A DNA stretch of 64,000 bases from Meridianimarinicoccus marinus (GTDB lineage Bacteria; Pseudomonadota; Alphaproteobacteria; Rhodobacterales; Rhodobacteraceae): contig NZ_JBFBVU010000005.1 in NCBI RefSeq assembly GCF_040689105.1, positions 1 to 64,000 of the forward strand. The letters run 5' to 3'. Of the stretch, positions 17,040-27,529 are shown in pieces. The notes below the pieces were generated by a model. It saw nothing but the letters and a program-made list of their open reading frames with translations. It ran no database searches and had not been told where the DNA came from. Numbering within the stretch: position 1 is the stretch's first letter; each line of letters opens with the position of its first letter. Made by a program: the position numbers and the translations under genes.

Positions 17040-18218
17040 ATGATCTCTGTTTCCGAGGCGCTGACCGGAATTTTCGACCTGCTGACCCCCCTGCCTGCGG
17101 AAACCGTGCCGCTGCGCGCCGCAGCGGGCCGGGTGTTGGCCGAAGACGCCGTGGCCGCGCGGGACCAACCGCCTTTCGACGCCGCCGTGATGGATGGCTA
17201 CGCGGTGGCGGACGCAGGCTCGCTTGTCGGGCAAACCCTGCGCGTGGTGGGCGAAGCCGCTGCCGGGCATGCGCTGGAGCGGCGCATCGGTCCAGGCGAG
17301 GCCGCGCGGATCTTCACCGGGGCGCCGATGCCCTCCGGCACCTGCCGCGTCATCATGCAGGAAGACACCCGCGCCGGCGGCGCGACCGTGACGATTGGGG
17401 AAGACGACCCGGAGAACCGTTTCGTCCGCCCGCTGGGCAGCGATTTCCAGGCCGGAGATCACCTGAAAGCCGCGCGCCGCCTGACGCCGATGGACGTGGT
17501 GCTGCTGGCCGCAATGAATACGGCCGAGGTGCGCGTGACCCGCCGCCCTGAGGTCGCGATCCTGTCGACCGGCGACGAGCTGGTTCTGCCCGGCGAAACG
17601 CCGCGCGCCGACCAGATCATCGCATCGAACGGCTTTGGACTGGCCGCTTTGGCGGAACAGGCCGGGGCGCGGGCGCGGTTGCTGCCGGTGGTGCGCGATC
17701 GGATGGAGGCGCTGGAGGCCGCGTTTGACCTCTGCGCCGGGGCCGATCTGATCGTGACCAGCGGTGGCGCCTCGGTCGGCGATCATGACCTGCTGGGGCG
17801 CGACCTGTCAGAGCTTGGGCTGACGCGTAATTTCTACAAGGTGGCGATGCGTCCGGGCAAACCGCTGATGGCGGGCACGTTGCGCGGAACCCCGATGATC
17901 GGCCTGCCGGGGAACCCCGTATCCTCAATGGTTTGCGGGATTATTTTCATGCAACCGGCGATACATGCTTTGGCCGGATTACCGCCGCGACCCGCGCCGC
18001 GTCACCGCCTGCGGCTTGCGGTGGATCTGCCCGAAAATGGCGGGCGCGAACACTATATGCGGGCGCGGCTGGGGCCGGAGGGGGTCACCCCCTTCACCAG
18101 CCAGGACAGCAGCCTGCAAAAAATCCTCTCCGAGGCCGACGCGCTGATCGTCCGTCCCCCGCGCGATCCCGCTCGCAAGGCCGGGGAAATGATCGAGGCT
18201 GTTCCACTGCGCCCGTGA
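17040..18218 (+). CDS. moeA: Molybdopterin molybdenumtransferase
   Basis: 392 residues. MoeA inserts molybdate into adenylylated molybdopterin. Motifs seen: PPFDAAVMDGYAVAD near the N-terminus, RIFTGAPMPSGTCRVIMQED, ILSTGDEL, TSGGASVGDHD, KVAMRPGKPLMAG and GLPGNPVSSMV. All four MoeA subdomains are collinear and complete. Its stop codon (18216-18218) is directly against the lexA promoter. Confidence 0.96.
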   Translation: MISVSEALTGIFDLLTPLPAETVPLRAAAGRVLAEDAVAARDQPPFDAAVMDGYAVADAGSLVGQTLRVVGEAAAGHALERRIGPGEAARIFTGAPMPSGTCRVIMQEDTRAGGATVTIGEDDPENRFVRPLGSDFQAGDHLKAARRLTPMDVVLLAAMNTAEVRVTRRPEVAILSTGDELVLPGETPRADQIIASNGFGLAALAEQAGARARLLPVVRDRMEALEAAFDLCAGADLIVTSGGASVGDHDLLGRDLSELGLTRNFYKVAMRPGKPLMAGTLRGTPMIGLPGNPVSSMVCGIIFMQPAIHALAGLPPRPAPRHRLRLAVDLPENGGREHYMRARLGPEGVTPFTSQDSSLQKILSEADALIVRPPRDPARKAGEMIEAVPLRP

Positions 18219-18247
18219 TTGACACAAAACGTGAACACCTGTAGAAC
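18219..18247 (+). promoter_or_regulatory. lexA promoter with embedded SOS box
   Basis: A sigma70-type promoter is visible: -35 TTGACA (18219-18224), a 17-bp spacer, and -10 TAGAAC (18242-18247). The LexA box GAAC-N7-GAAC at 18233-18247, the reverse complement of the alphaproteobacterial consensus GTTC-N7-GTTC, covers the spacer and -10. LexA would block RNA polymerase here, giving autoregulation. The start codon is 49 bp downstream. Confidence 0.8.
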
Positions 18248-18295
18248 GTATCTCAGAAAGAAACGTGTCCTCAAGGCGTTAGGCGGAGCAGCCCC

Positions 18296-18997
18296 ATGTT
18301 GACCCAGAAACAGCTGGATCTTCTGCAATTCATACACACGCGATTGCAGCGGGAGGGCGTTCCGCCCTCCTTCGACGAGATGAAAGAGGCGCTGGATTTG
18401 CGCTCGAAATCCGGGATCCACCGGTTGATCACCGCGCTGGAAGAGCGTGGGTTCATCCGGCGGTTGGCCCACAAGGCGCGCGCGATCGAGATCGTGAAGC
18501 TGCCCGAAAACCTTGAAAACAAGTCCTTCCGGCCCAAGGTCATTGACGGCGACAGGCCTGACGGGCCTCGGCCGCGCGGCTCGGTGTCGGTCGAAAGCAG
18601 CGCGGGCAACCTTGTACCGCTGCTCGGCAAGGTGGCGGCCGGGGGGCCGATCCACGCGATTTCCGAAGCCAAGGCGGAAATCACAGTGCCGCCGAACCTG
18701 CTGGCAGGCAAGGGGCCGCATTACGCGCTGGAGGTCGATGGCGACTCGATGATCGAGGCCGGGATCAACCCCGGCGATGTGGTCGTCATCCGCGAAGGCA
18801 CAACCGCCCAGAACGGCGATATCGTCGTGGCCGCCTTTCAGGATCATGACGAATACGTGGTGACGCTGAAGAAGTTCTACCTGCGCGATGGCCGGGTGGC
18901 CCTGAAAGCCGCCAATCCACGGTACGAGGATCGCATCCTGCCGCGCGATCAGGTCGAGGTGCAAGGCCGTCTGGTCGGTCTGATCCGCAGCTACTGA
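18296..18997 (+). CDS. lexA: SOS-response repressor LexA
   Basis: 233 residues. The N-terminal winged HTH covers about 1-65 (LTQKQLDLLQFI, then SGIHRLITALEERGFI as recognition region). An extended linker about 70-105 is longer than in E. coli and typical of alphaproteobacteria. In the C-terminal S24 self-cleavage domain the scissile Ala115-Gly116 (KVAAGGPI), Ser151 (DGDSMIEAG) and Lys192 (VTLKKF) are all present. A GGCGGAG Shine-Dalgarno precedes ATG 18296. The SOS box in its promoter supports autorepression. The 3' end overlaps the opposite-strand comEC gene by 7 bp. Confidence 0.97.
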   Translation: MLTQKQLDLLQFIHTRLQREGVPPSFDEMKEALDLRSKSGIHRLITALEERGFIRRLAHKARAIEIVKLPENLENKSFRPKVIDGDRPDGPRPRGSVSVESSAGNLVPLLGKVAAGGPIHAISEAKAEITVPPNLLAGKGPHYALEVDGDSMIEAGINPGDVVVIREGTTAQNGDIVVAAFQDHDEYVVTLKKFYLRDGRVALKAANPRYEDRILPRDQVEVQGRLVGLIRSY

Positions 18998-21084
18998 CCG
19001 GGCGGCGCGTTCAGCGCCATCCGCACCGCGTCGACAACCTGGGTGGCCTGTGCCGCATCCTTTTGCCCGGCATGACTCCACAGCCGATTTCCGGCCCGGA
19101 TCTTGGCGGCGGCGACGTGCCAGCCGTCCTGCCGCCGCCAGACCGCCAGCGCCCCGCTTTTGCGCAGGGCATCGGGATCCAGGATCAGGCAGGAACCGAT
19201 GATGTCCGACGTCGGGGTGACAAGCACGCGCGCCTGCGCGCAGTCTGCCTTGCGCCCGGACGCCCATCGCATCTCGCCCAAGCCCAGCGGCATCCGCAGG
19301 GCCTTGCCGTCAAGGTTTTCCTGGGCCCGGTCGAAGGCAGCAATCCGATCCCGGTTCCGGCCATCGTTCTCCAGCCACGCCAGCGCCGCATAGCCATCGC
19401 CCCGCGGCTTGTTCAGGGCGCGTCCCGCCTCGGTCATCACGCCCACCAGCCCCCCGGTTTCGGCAATCAGCAGGAAGGGGCGTTCGACACGGCTCCACAG
19501 CCCGAAGGCCAGCCCGATCACCGCAAGGCCGATCACCGCCGCCCGACTGCGCCAGAGCATCAGCCACAGCGCGCCAAGCGCGAAGACTGGCAGGAAGGAC
19601 GCGGGCGGGCTGGGCACGAATTTCAGAGCGTTCTGCAGGCCCGCCACATGATCGGCCACCGCCAGTATCCAGGTGATGCCCTGCCCCATGATCCACAGAG
19701 CCGGCTGGGCCAGCCCCATCACCCCCAGCAGCCCGGCCAGCACCGCTGCCGGTGCGACCATGCTGCCCATCACCGGCACGGCCAGCAGGTTGGCCATCAG
19801 CCCATAGGACGCGATCTGGTTGAAATGCGCTGCCGCGAAGGGCGCGGTCGCCAGTCCGGCCACCGCAGACGACAACACCAGCGTGCCGATCACCCGCAAA
19901 GGCCGCCAGACCCGCGGCAGATCAATCTCGCGCAGCCAGCCGAAGGTCCAGACCAGCGCGGTCGTGGCGGCAAAGGACATCTGGAACCCCGGCCCCATCA
20001 GGGCCTCGGGCCTGAGCACCAACACGATGGTGGCCGCCAGTGCCACGGCGCGCAGGGTAATGGCGCGCCGGTCCGCCAGCACCGCAGCCAGCATCACCGC
20101 CACCATGATGAAGGCCCGCTGGGTCGACACCGACCCGCCTGACAAGGCCAGGTATCCGGCGGCGGCCAGCAGCGCGCAAACCGCCGCGATCTTCTTTCCC
20201 GGCCATCGCAGGGCCAGCGGCGGGATCAGTGCGATGGCGGCCCGCACCGCGCCGAAGACCACGCCGGTCAACAGCCCAACATGCAGCCCTGAAATCGCCA
20301 GAAGATGCGCCAGATTGCTGTTGCGCATGGCATCCATCGTTTCGCGCGACAGGGCCGAGCGGTCGCCGGTCACGATGGCGGCGGCCATGGCGCCAGCCTG
20401 TCCGGGGATGCGTGCCTGCAAACGCGCCGACAGGGACAGCCGCACCTGCCCCAGCCAGACCGCAGGGCTGTGCGCGTCCGGCCGCGCGACGACCAGAACC
20501 GGGTTGCGGGTATAGCCCACCGCGCCGATCTGCTGAAACCACGCGTGGCGACGGAAGTCGAAGCCGCCCGGCTCCACCGGTGCCGAGGGCGGGCCGAGGT
20601 GGCCAGTGGTCATCACCCGCAGCCCGGTCACCGGCGCCACGTCATGCGGCAGCCCGTGCAGCGAAATGCGCACCCGGGCCGGTGTGCGACGGTGGGACAG
20701 ATCGCCCAGCGTGACCTGATCCAGCGTCAGCCGCAGCTTGTCGCTGATCGACCGGTCGATCTGCACGATGCGCCCCTCGATCGGGCCGTAGAAGCGAAAC
20801 TCCAGCACCGGGGCGGCCACCAGATGGGCCCGCGCGCCCGCCCAACCGAAGGCCAGAAGGATCAGCGCAAGGGCCGCCCAGAGCGGCCCGCTGGTTTCGG
20901 ACCCGCGCCGCGACAGTACCGCTGCCAGAAGTCCCAAAGTACAGGCGACGCCCAGCATCAGACCCGACGGTTCCTCCGGCACGGCGAAATAGGCGCCGAT
21001 GCCCACGGCCATCGCCACCGGCACCCAGAGGAACAGATGCCCGCGTTGCGCCGCGATCTGGGCGGCGATCGGATTGCCTGTCAC
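18991..21084 (-). CDS. ComEC/Rec2-family DNA-uptake membrane protein
   Basis: About 697 residues with many membrane helices. An N-terminal DUF4131-like extracytoplasmic part follows the first helices, and the central competence domain carries the hallmark run LAHLLAISGLHVGLLTGVVF and LALSGGSVSTQRAFIM. The C-terminal ~170 residues lack the metallo-beta-lactamase motif HxHxDH found in longer ComEC proteins. The role would be passing single-stranded DNA through the inner membrane during transformation. GTG 21084 gives a compact N-terminus; a TTG at 21153 is in frame. It is divergent from gltX and convergent with lexA. Confidence 0.88.
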   Translation of the reverse strand: MTGNPIAAQIAAQRGHLFLWVPVAMAVGIGAYFAVPEEPSGLMLGVACTLGLLAAVLSRRGSETSGPLWAALALILLAFGWAGARAHLVAAPVLEFRFYGPIEGRIVQIDRSISDKLRLTLDQVTLGDLSHRRTPARVRISLHGLPHDVAPVTGLRVMTTGHLGPPSAPVEPGGFDFRRHAWFQQIGAVGYTRNPVLVVARPDAHSPAVWLGQVRLSLSARLQARIPGQAGAMAAAIVTGDRSALSRETMDAMRNSNLAHLLAISGLHVGLLTGVVFGAVRAAIALIPPLALRWPGKKIAAVCALLAAAGYLALSGGSVSTQRAFIMVAVMLAAVLADRRAITLRAVALAATIVLVLRPEALMGPGFQMSFAATTALVWTFGWLREIDLPRVWRPLRVIGTLVLSSAVAGLATAPFAAAHFNQIASYGLMANLLAVPVMGSMVAPAAVLAGLLGVMGLAQPALWIMGQGITWILAVADHVAGLQNALKFVPSPPASFLPVFALGALWLMLWRSRAAVIGLAVIGLAFGLWSRVERPFLLIAETGGLVGVMTEAGRALNKPRGDGYAALAWLENDGRNRDRIAAFDRAQENLDGKALRMPLGLGEMRWASGRKADCAQARVLVTPTSDIIGSCLILDPDALRKSGALAVWRRQDGWHVAAAKIRAGNRLWSHAGQKDAAQATQVVDAVRMALNAPPGQ

Positions 21085-21237
21085 GTGCCGGCCCGCCCGG
21101 TCATGGTCTTGCGCCTCCGTTGCCCCGCAACTGTTTCCGGTCTTGGTTGCCAAGCGGTTAACGCCGCCGGGGTCCGGGCGGGTTTACCCCCCCCGGCATC
21201 CGCTTTAAGGGACACCTCAGCAGCCAAGGAGCCCCAG

Positions 21238-22641
21238 ATGACCGCCCCGCACGTCGTGACCCGTTTCGCCCCGTCCCCCACCGGCTATCTTCACATCGGC
21301 GGGGCCAGAACCGCGCTGTTCAACTGGCTGTACGCACGGGCGCGCGGCGGCCAGTTCCTGCTGCGGATCGAGGACACCGACCGCGCCCGCTCGACCCCCG
21401 AGGCGACGCAGGCCATTCTGGAGGGCCTGTCCTGGCTGAAGCTGGATCACGATGGTGAGGTCATCAGCCAAGCCGCCCGCGCCGACCGACATGCCGAGGT
21501 GGCGCATGCGATGCTGGCCTCGGGGCACGCCTACAAGTGCTTCTCGACGCAGGAAGAGATCGCCGCCTTCCGCGATACCGCCCGTGCCGAGGGCAAATCG
21601 ACCCTGTTCCGTTCGCCCTGGCGCGATGCCGATCCGGCGACCTTCCCGGACGCGCCCTATGTGGTTCGCCTGAAGGCGCCGTGCGCGGGGGAAACGGTGA
21701 TCGACGATCAGGTGCAGGGCAAGGTCACCTTCCGCAACACCGAGTTGGACGACATGATCTGCCTGCGCTCGGACGGAACCCCGACCTACATGCTGGCCGT
21801 GGTGGTGGACGACCACGACATGGGCGTCACCCATGTGATCCGGGGTGATGACCATCTGGCCAATGCCGCGCGTCAGACGCTGGTCTATCAGGCCATGGGC
21901 TGGCCGCTGCCGATCTGGGCGCATATCCCGCTAATCCATGGTCCCGACGGCAAGAAACTCTCCAAGCGTCACGGCGCGCTTGGCGTCGATGAATACCAGA
22001 AGATGGGCTATCCCGTCGAAGGCATGCGCAACTACCTGACGCGGCTGGGCTGGAGCCACGGCGACGACGAGGTCTTCACCACGGCGCAGGCGCTGGAGTG
22101 GTTCGACCTGGATGGAATCGGCAAATCTCCGGCCCGGTTCGACTTCAAGAAGCTGGAAAACGTCTGCGGGCACCAGATGGCCATGACAGACGATGCTGCA
22201 CTGTTGCATGAAATTGAGGCATATTTGAATGTGACCGGGGCGGATCGTCTCACGCCCGCGCAGACCGAGGGTCTGGGGGCTGCGCTCTATTGCCTCAAGG
22301 ATCGCGCGAAGACCATTCCGCAACTGCTTGAAAAGGCGCATTTCGTACTGGCGAAGCGGCCCCTGGAACATGACCCGAAATCGTCCAAGGCGCTCGATCC
22401 GGTATCCATTGGTATACTGAAAGAATTGACGCCGCATCTGCAAAATGCTAGTTGGACGCGCAATGCGCTGGAGGAAACTGTAGCCGCGTTTGCAGAGGCA
22501 GGGGACATCAAGATGGGCAAGATCGCACAGCCTTTGCGGGCCGCGCTTTCTGGTCGCGCTGTATCCCCAAGCGTTTTTGACATGATGCTGGTCATCGGGC
22601 GGGAGGAGACTTTGGCCCGGCTGGCAGATGTGACTGGCTAA
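21238..22641 (+). CDS. gltX: Glutamate--tRNA ligase
   Basis: A 467-residue class I synthetase. The HIGH-type motif is PSPTGYLHIGGARTALFNW (residues 12-30), the KMSKS-type motif KKLSKRHG is near residue 240, and DDHDMGVTHVIRGDDHLAN lies between. Length fits a discriminating or non-discriminating GlxRS; which amide pathway applies cannot be told from the window. The upstream in-frame extension lacks conservation, so ATG 21238 after AAGGAG is the start. It shares an 84-150 bp divergent region with comEC. Confidence 0.96.
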   Translation: MTAPHVVTRFAPSPTGYLHIGGARTALFNWLYARARGGQFLLRIEDTDRARSTPEATQAILEGLSWLKLDHDGEVISQAARADRHAEVAHAMLASGHAYKCFSTQEEIAAFRDTARAEGKSTLFRSPWRDADPATFPDAPYVVRLKAPCAGETVIDDQVQGKVTFRNTELDDMICLRSDGTPTYMLAVVVDDHDMGVTHVIRGDDHLANAARQTLVYQAMGWPLPIWAHIPLIHGPDGKKLSKRHGALGVDEYQKMGYPVEGMRNYLTRLGWSHGDDEVFTTAQALEWFDLDGIGKSPARFDFKKLENVCGHQMAMTDDAALLHEIEAYLNVTGADRLTPAQTEGLGAALYCLKDRAKTIPQLLEKAHFVLAKRPLEHDPKSSKALDPVSIGILKELTPHLQNASWTRNALEETVAAFAEAGDIKMGKIAQPLRAALSGRAVSPSVFDMMLVIGREETLARLADVTG

Positions 22642-22720
22642 GGCCGATTTCCGGCCTTGGTCACCGACAGACACGAGCGATACGACTAGCGCGTGCCGCG
22701 CGTCATACAAAGGGACAATC

Positions 22721-24016
22721 ATGGCTGACACGACTAAGACCGCGACCCTGAGTTTCGGCGACACCACACTGGAGTTGCCGCTTCACTCGCCTTCCATCGG
22801 GCCGGATGCCGTTGACATTAGCAAGCTCTATGGTCAGGGCCACGTCTTCACCTACGATCCGGGTTTCACCTCGACCGCGGCCTGCCGTTCGACCATCACC
22901 TATATTGACGGTGAAGAAGGCGTTCTGCTGCATCGGGGCTATCCGATCGACCAGCTTGCGGCCAAGTCGCATTACCTGGAAGTCTGCTACCTGCTGCTGT
23001 ACGGCGAACTGCCCACCGGCACCCAGTTGGAAGACTTCGAACGCCGTGTCACCCAGCACACCATGCTGCACGAGCAGATGCGGAACTTCTTCTCGGGCTT
23101 CCGCCGCGACGCGCATCCGATGGCCATCATGGTGGGGATCGTCGGCGCGATGTCGGCCTTCTACCATGACAGCACCGACATTGCCGATCCCTGGCAGCGC
23201 GAAGTCGCCTCGATCCGCCTGATCGCCAAGATGCCGACCATCGCAGCCTGGGCGTTCAAGTATCACGTGGGCCAGCCCTTCGTGTATCCGCGCAACGATC
23301 TGGACTATGCTTCGAACTTCCTGCGCATGTGCTTTTCCGTGCCCGCACAGGAATACGAAGTGAACCCGATCCTGAGCCGCGCCATGGACCGGATCTTCAC
23401 CCTGCACGCCGATCACGAGCAGAACGCCTCGACCTCGACCGTGCGTCTGGCGTCGTCTTCCGGTGCCAACCCGTTTGCCTGTATCGCGGCCGGCATTGCC
23501 TGCCTCTGGGGTCCGGCCCATGGCGGCGCCAACCAGGCCTGCCTGGAGATGCTGAAGGAAATCGGCACCCCGGATCGCATTCCGGAATACATCGCCCGCG
23601 CCAAGGACAAGGACGATCCGTTCCGCCTGATGGGCTTTGGCCATCGCGTCTACAAGAACTTCGACCCGCGCGCCAAGGTGATGAAGCAATCGGCCGACGA
23701 AGTGCTGGATCTGCTGGGCATCGAGGACAACCCGACCCTGCAGGTGGCCAAGGAGCTGGAAGCCGCCGCCCTTGCCGATCCATATTTCGCCGACAAGAAG
23801 CTGTTCCCGAACGTGGATTTCTATTCGGGCATCATTCTTGAGGCCATGGGCTTCCCGACCTCGATGTTCACCCCGATCTTCGCGCTGTCGCGTACCGTGG
23901 GCTGGATCTCGCAGTGGAAGGAAATGCTGGGCGATCCAGAACAGCGCATCGGCCGCCCGCGTCAGCTGTACATGGGCGCCACCGAGCGCGACTACATCGA
24001 CGTGGAAAACCGCTGA
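22721..24016 (+). CDS. gltA: Citrate synthase (type II)
   Basis: A 431-residue hexameric-type citrate synthase, the entry step of the TCA cycle. Catalytic residues are visible in LHADHEQNAST (His), MGFGHRVYKNFDPRAK (His) and FPNVDFYSG (Asp). The N-terminal beta-rich extension (residues 1-50) is typical of Gram-negative type II enzymes. AAAGGGA precedes ATG 22721. A strong intrinsic terminator follows. The 79-bp gap after gltX has a short hairpin without T tract, so partial read-through is possible. Confidence 0.97.
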   Translation: MADTTKTATLSFGDTTLELPLHSPSIGPDAVDISKLYGQGHVFTYDPGFTSTAACRSTITYIDGEEGVLLHRGYPIDQLAAKSHYLEVCYLLLYGELPTGTQLEDFERRVTQHTMLHEQMRNFFSGFRRDAHPMAIMVGIVGAMSAFYHDSTDIADPWQREVASIRLIAKMPTIAAWAFKYHVGQPFVYPRNDLDYASNFLRMCFSVPAQEYEVNPILSRAMDRIFTLHADHEQNASTSTVRLASSSGANPFACIAAGIACLWGPAHGGANQACLEMLKEIGTPDRIPEYIARAKDKDDPFRLMGFGHRVYKNFDPRAKVMKQSADEVLDLLGIEDNPTLQVAKELEAAALADPYFADKKLFPNVDFYSGIILEAMGFPTSMFTPIFALSRTVGWISQWKEMLGDPEQRIGRPRQLYMGATERDYIDVENR

Positions 24017-24040
24017 TCCGGCGGCCCGGCGACCAACAGG

Positions 24041-24069
24041 AAAGCCCCGGCATTGGCCGGGGCTTTTTT
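24041..24069 (+). terminator. Intrinsic terminator after gltA
   Basis: AAAGCCCCGGC (24041-24051) pairs perfectly with GCCGGGGCTTT (24056-24066) around an ATTG loop, followed by more T residues. It lies 25 bp after the gltA stop and 12 bp before the end of the convergent gene. Confidence 0.9.
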
Positions 24070-24080
24070 CGTTTCCGGCC

Positions 24081-24638
24081 TCAGCCCGCGTCGGGCCTGA
24101 TCCCCGTGGGCGCCCCGTCGATGGTCTGCCGGTTCTTGCGCTCCTGGTAGGCCTGGGTACCCTCGGGGCCAAGCGCCACGAAATGCGCGACCAGCTGGTC
24201 GTCCACGCGATCCTCGACAAAGTCCATCAGCGGCACCCCCATCCCGCAGGAGCTTTGCACCAGATCGATCCGCAGGTCGAAGACCTGACGGGCGCCTGCC
24301 ACGTCCGGGAAATGGCCGTAGGCCCAGTCCCAATCGGCATCGAAGTCATGGATCGCGCGGGCCGTGCCATAGACCCGCAGGATCAGCGGCTTGCCGTCGA
24401 AGGCGCACCACATCAGCGTCATCCGGTCGGTATCGCGCAAGTGGCCCGCGGTTTCATTGCCGCTGCCGGTCAGGTTCAGCCACAACAGCCGGTTGTCATC
24501 CAGCACCCGCAGGCTGTCCATGCCCTTGGGCGAGACATTGACCCGGCCTTCGCGCGCGGCGGTGCCCACGAAGAAAATGTGCTGCCGGGCAATAAATGTC
24601 CTGAATGCTTCGGTCAGGCGGGGATACTGCTTTGCCAT
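24081..24638 (-). CDS. Pyridoxamine 5'-phosphate oxidase-fold protein
   Basis: A 185-residue FMN-binding split-barrel protein, distinct from PdxH. Its N-terminal half (HIFFVGTAAREGRVNVSPKGMDSLRVLD, LLWLNLTGSGNETAGHLRDTDRMTLMWCAF) is the conserved part of this uncharacterised PPOX-like group. A Cys-Gly pair (SSCGMGVPL) follows at about residue 138. Substrate unknown. ATG 24638 is preferred over a GTG 15 nt upstream because AAAGG is well spaced before it. It is convergent with gltA and divergent from purB. Confidence 0.85.
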   Translation of the reverse strand: MAKQYPRLTEAFRTFIARQHIFFVGTAAREGRVNVSPKGMDSLRVLDDNRLLWLNLTGSGNETAGHLRDTDRMTLMWCAFDGKPLILRVYGTARAIHDFDADWDWAYGHFPDVAGARQVFDLRIDLVQSSCGMGVPLMDFVEDRVDDQLVAHFVALGPEGTQAYQERKNRQTIDGAPTGIRPDAG

Positions 24639-24773
24639 CTTGGGGCCTTTCACGCTTGTGCTGCACCAGCCCTACCGCATTCGCCGCAGGCACAGAACCC
24701 TTGCCGCCTTGCCGCCGCGTCCGGCTTTGTCTAGGTAGACCGCGATTCCACGACATTCCTGAAAGGCGCGCCC

Positions 24774-26075
<1,302 letters not shown>

Positions 26076-26140
26076 GCGGAAATTTGGACGCCAGCGCCCT
26101 TCGTGCTACATTTCTCCTCGTTCAAGGATGGGAGACGACC

Positions 26141-26305
26141 ATGAAGATCAAGACCGCCCTCGTGGCTTTGGCGCTGGCCACTCTGCCCGGGCTTGCCGTG
26201 GCCGAGTATTGCCAACACGGCAAGGAACAGCGCGCGTCCTCTTGCGCCGAAGGCACAACGTGGGATTCCGCGACGCAACGCTGCACCCCCGGCACCACAA
26301 GCTGA
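26141..26305 (+). CDS. Small secreted cysteine-containing protein
   Basis: 54 codons. The signal peptide MKIKTALVALALATLPGLAVA is followed by a mature peptide of about 33 residues with three cysteines (EYC, SSC, QRC) and the pattern SCAEGTTWDSATQRC. The last two cysteines resemble the core of chitin-binding (CBM14-like) or small adhesive modules, but the domain is too short to assign. A GGGAGAC sequence precedes ATG 26141. Small size and clean export signal argue that it is real; function unknown. Confidence 0.65.
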   Translation: MKIKTALVALALATLPGLAVAEYCQHGKEQRASSCAEGTTWDSATQRCTPGTTS

Positions 26306-26379
26306 TTATCTGCCGCAAGTAACGGCAGGTTAAACCTGTTGAGACTAGGCTCGCCCCACCTGCAGAACGCGGAGGGTTC

Positions 26380-27456
26380 ATGTCTCAACCTGTTGTTTCC
26401 CAGTCACCTGTTGCCGGCGCCACCGGCGTCCCGCCCATACCGGCCCGCCGGCCCCGGCAAGTCCTGACCAAACGGCAGAAGGCCGCCGTGATCGTGCGAC
26501 TGTTGCTGAAAGAAGGGGCGAAATTCTCGCTCGATGATCTGCCCGAGGCGTTGCAGATCGAATTGACCCATGAAATGGGCGCCCTGCGCAGCATCGACAA
26601 AGATACCCTTGATGCGGTGGTCGCGGAATTCATCCAGGATGTGAACGATGTTGGCGCGGCCTTTCCCGGCGGCATCGAAAACGCGCTTGAGTTGCTCAAT
26701 GGCGCGCTCAGCCCCGACGCCCTGCGCCGCCTGCGGCTGCAAACCGGGGTCGTGGTCCAGGGCGATCCCTGGAAGATGATCGAAGGGCTTGAAGTGCCGC
26801 ATCTCGCCGAGATCCTGCAGAAGGAAAGCATCGAAACCTCTGCCGTGGTGCTGGCCAAGCTGCCGGTGCCGACCTCCGCCGCGATCCTTGGCCATCTGCC
26901 GGGCGAGTTGGCGCGGCGGATCACTTACGCGGTCTCCACCACAGGGGCTGTCGATCCTGAAACCGTGCGCACCATCGGCCATGCCATCGCGACCGAGATT
27001 GCCACGGCGGAACTGAAGGCCTTTGAGGAAGAACCGGTCAGCCGGGTCGGTGCCATGCTGAATTTCTCGCGGGCCGAGACCCGCGACCGGGTGCTGGACG
27101 GGCTGGTCGAGGAAGACGAGAGCTTTGCCACGCAGGTGCGCAAGGCCATCTTCACCTTCAACGACATCGAAACCCGGATCACGCCGCGCGATGTGCCCAA
27201 GATCACCCGCGCCGTGGACCAGCAGCAACTTGTGACGGCGATTGCCGCCGCGCTGGCCTCGGAGAAAGAGCGGGCGTCCGCCGAATTCATCCTCAATTCC
27301 ATGTCCAAACGCATGTCGGAACAGATCCGCGAGGATGCCGAGGATCTGGGCCGCGTCAAACCCGAGGACGGGGAAACCGCCATGGCGGCAGTGGTCGGGG
27401 CCATCCGCGATATGGAACAGGCCGGAGAACTGACGCTCGTCACCCCCGAGGGATAG
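26380..27456 (+). CDS. fliG: Flagellar motor switch protein FliG
   Basis: 358 residues. FliG N-, middle and C-domains are in order: LTKRQKAAVIVRLLL (N), LEVPHLAEIL with VLAKLPVPTSAAILGHLP (M, EHPQ-type region changed to EVPH), and FNDIETRITPRDVPKI plus SMSKRMSEQIREDAEDLG (C). The charged torque-helix residues R/E/D are kept. FliG couples stator ions to rotor rotation. No other flagellar gene is in the window, so it is isolated from a flagellar cluster. GGAGG precedes ATG 26380. Confidence 0.88.
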   Translation: MSQPVVSQSPVAGATGVPPIPARRPRQVLTKRQKAAVIVRLLLKEGAKFSLDDLPEALQIELTHEMGALRSIDKDTLDAVVAEFIQDVNDVGAAFPGGIENALELLNGALSPDALRRLRLQTGVVVQGDPWKMIEGLEVPHLAEILQKESIETSAVVLAKLPVPTSAAILGHLPGELARRITYAVSTTGAVDPETVRTIGHAIATEIATAELKAFEEEPVSRVGAMLNFSRAETRDRVLDGLVEEDESFATQVRKAIFTFNDIETRITPRDVPKITRAVDQQQLVTAIAAALASEKERASAEFILNSMSKRMSEQIREDAEDLGRVKPEDGETAMAAVVGAIRDMEQAGELTLVTPEG

Positions 27457-27529
27457 CCGCCGCCCCGTTGCCCAGCCCTGCCGACCCGCGTATAGCATCG
27501 GCAACGGCAGGGATCGGATCGGGAACACC

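Noticed and set aside
22638..22665. Hairpin aaggccg/cggcctt after gltX as a terminator
   Set aside because: The stem is short and lacks a T tract. It does not convincingly separate gltX from gltA.
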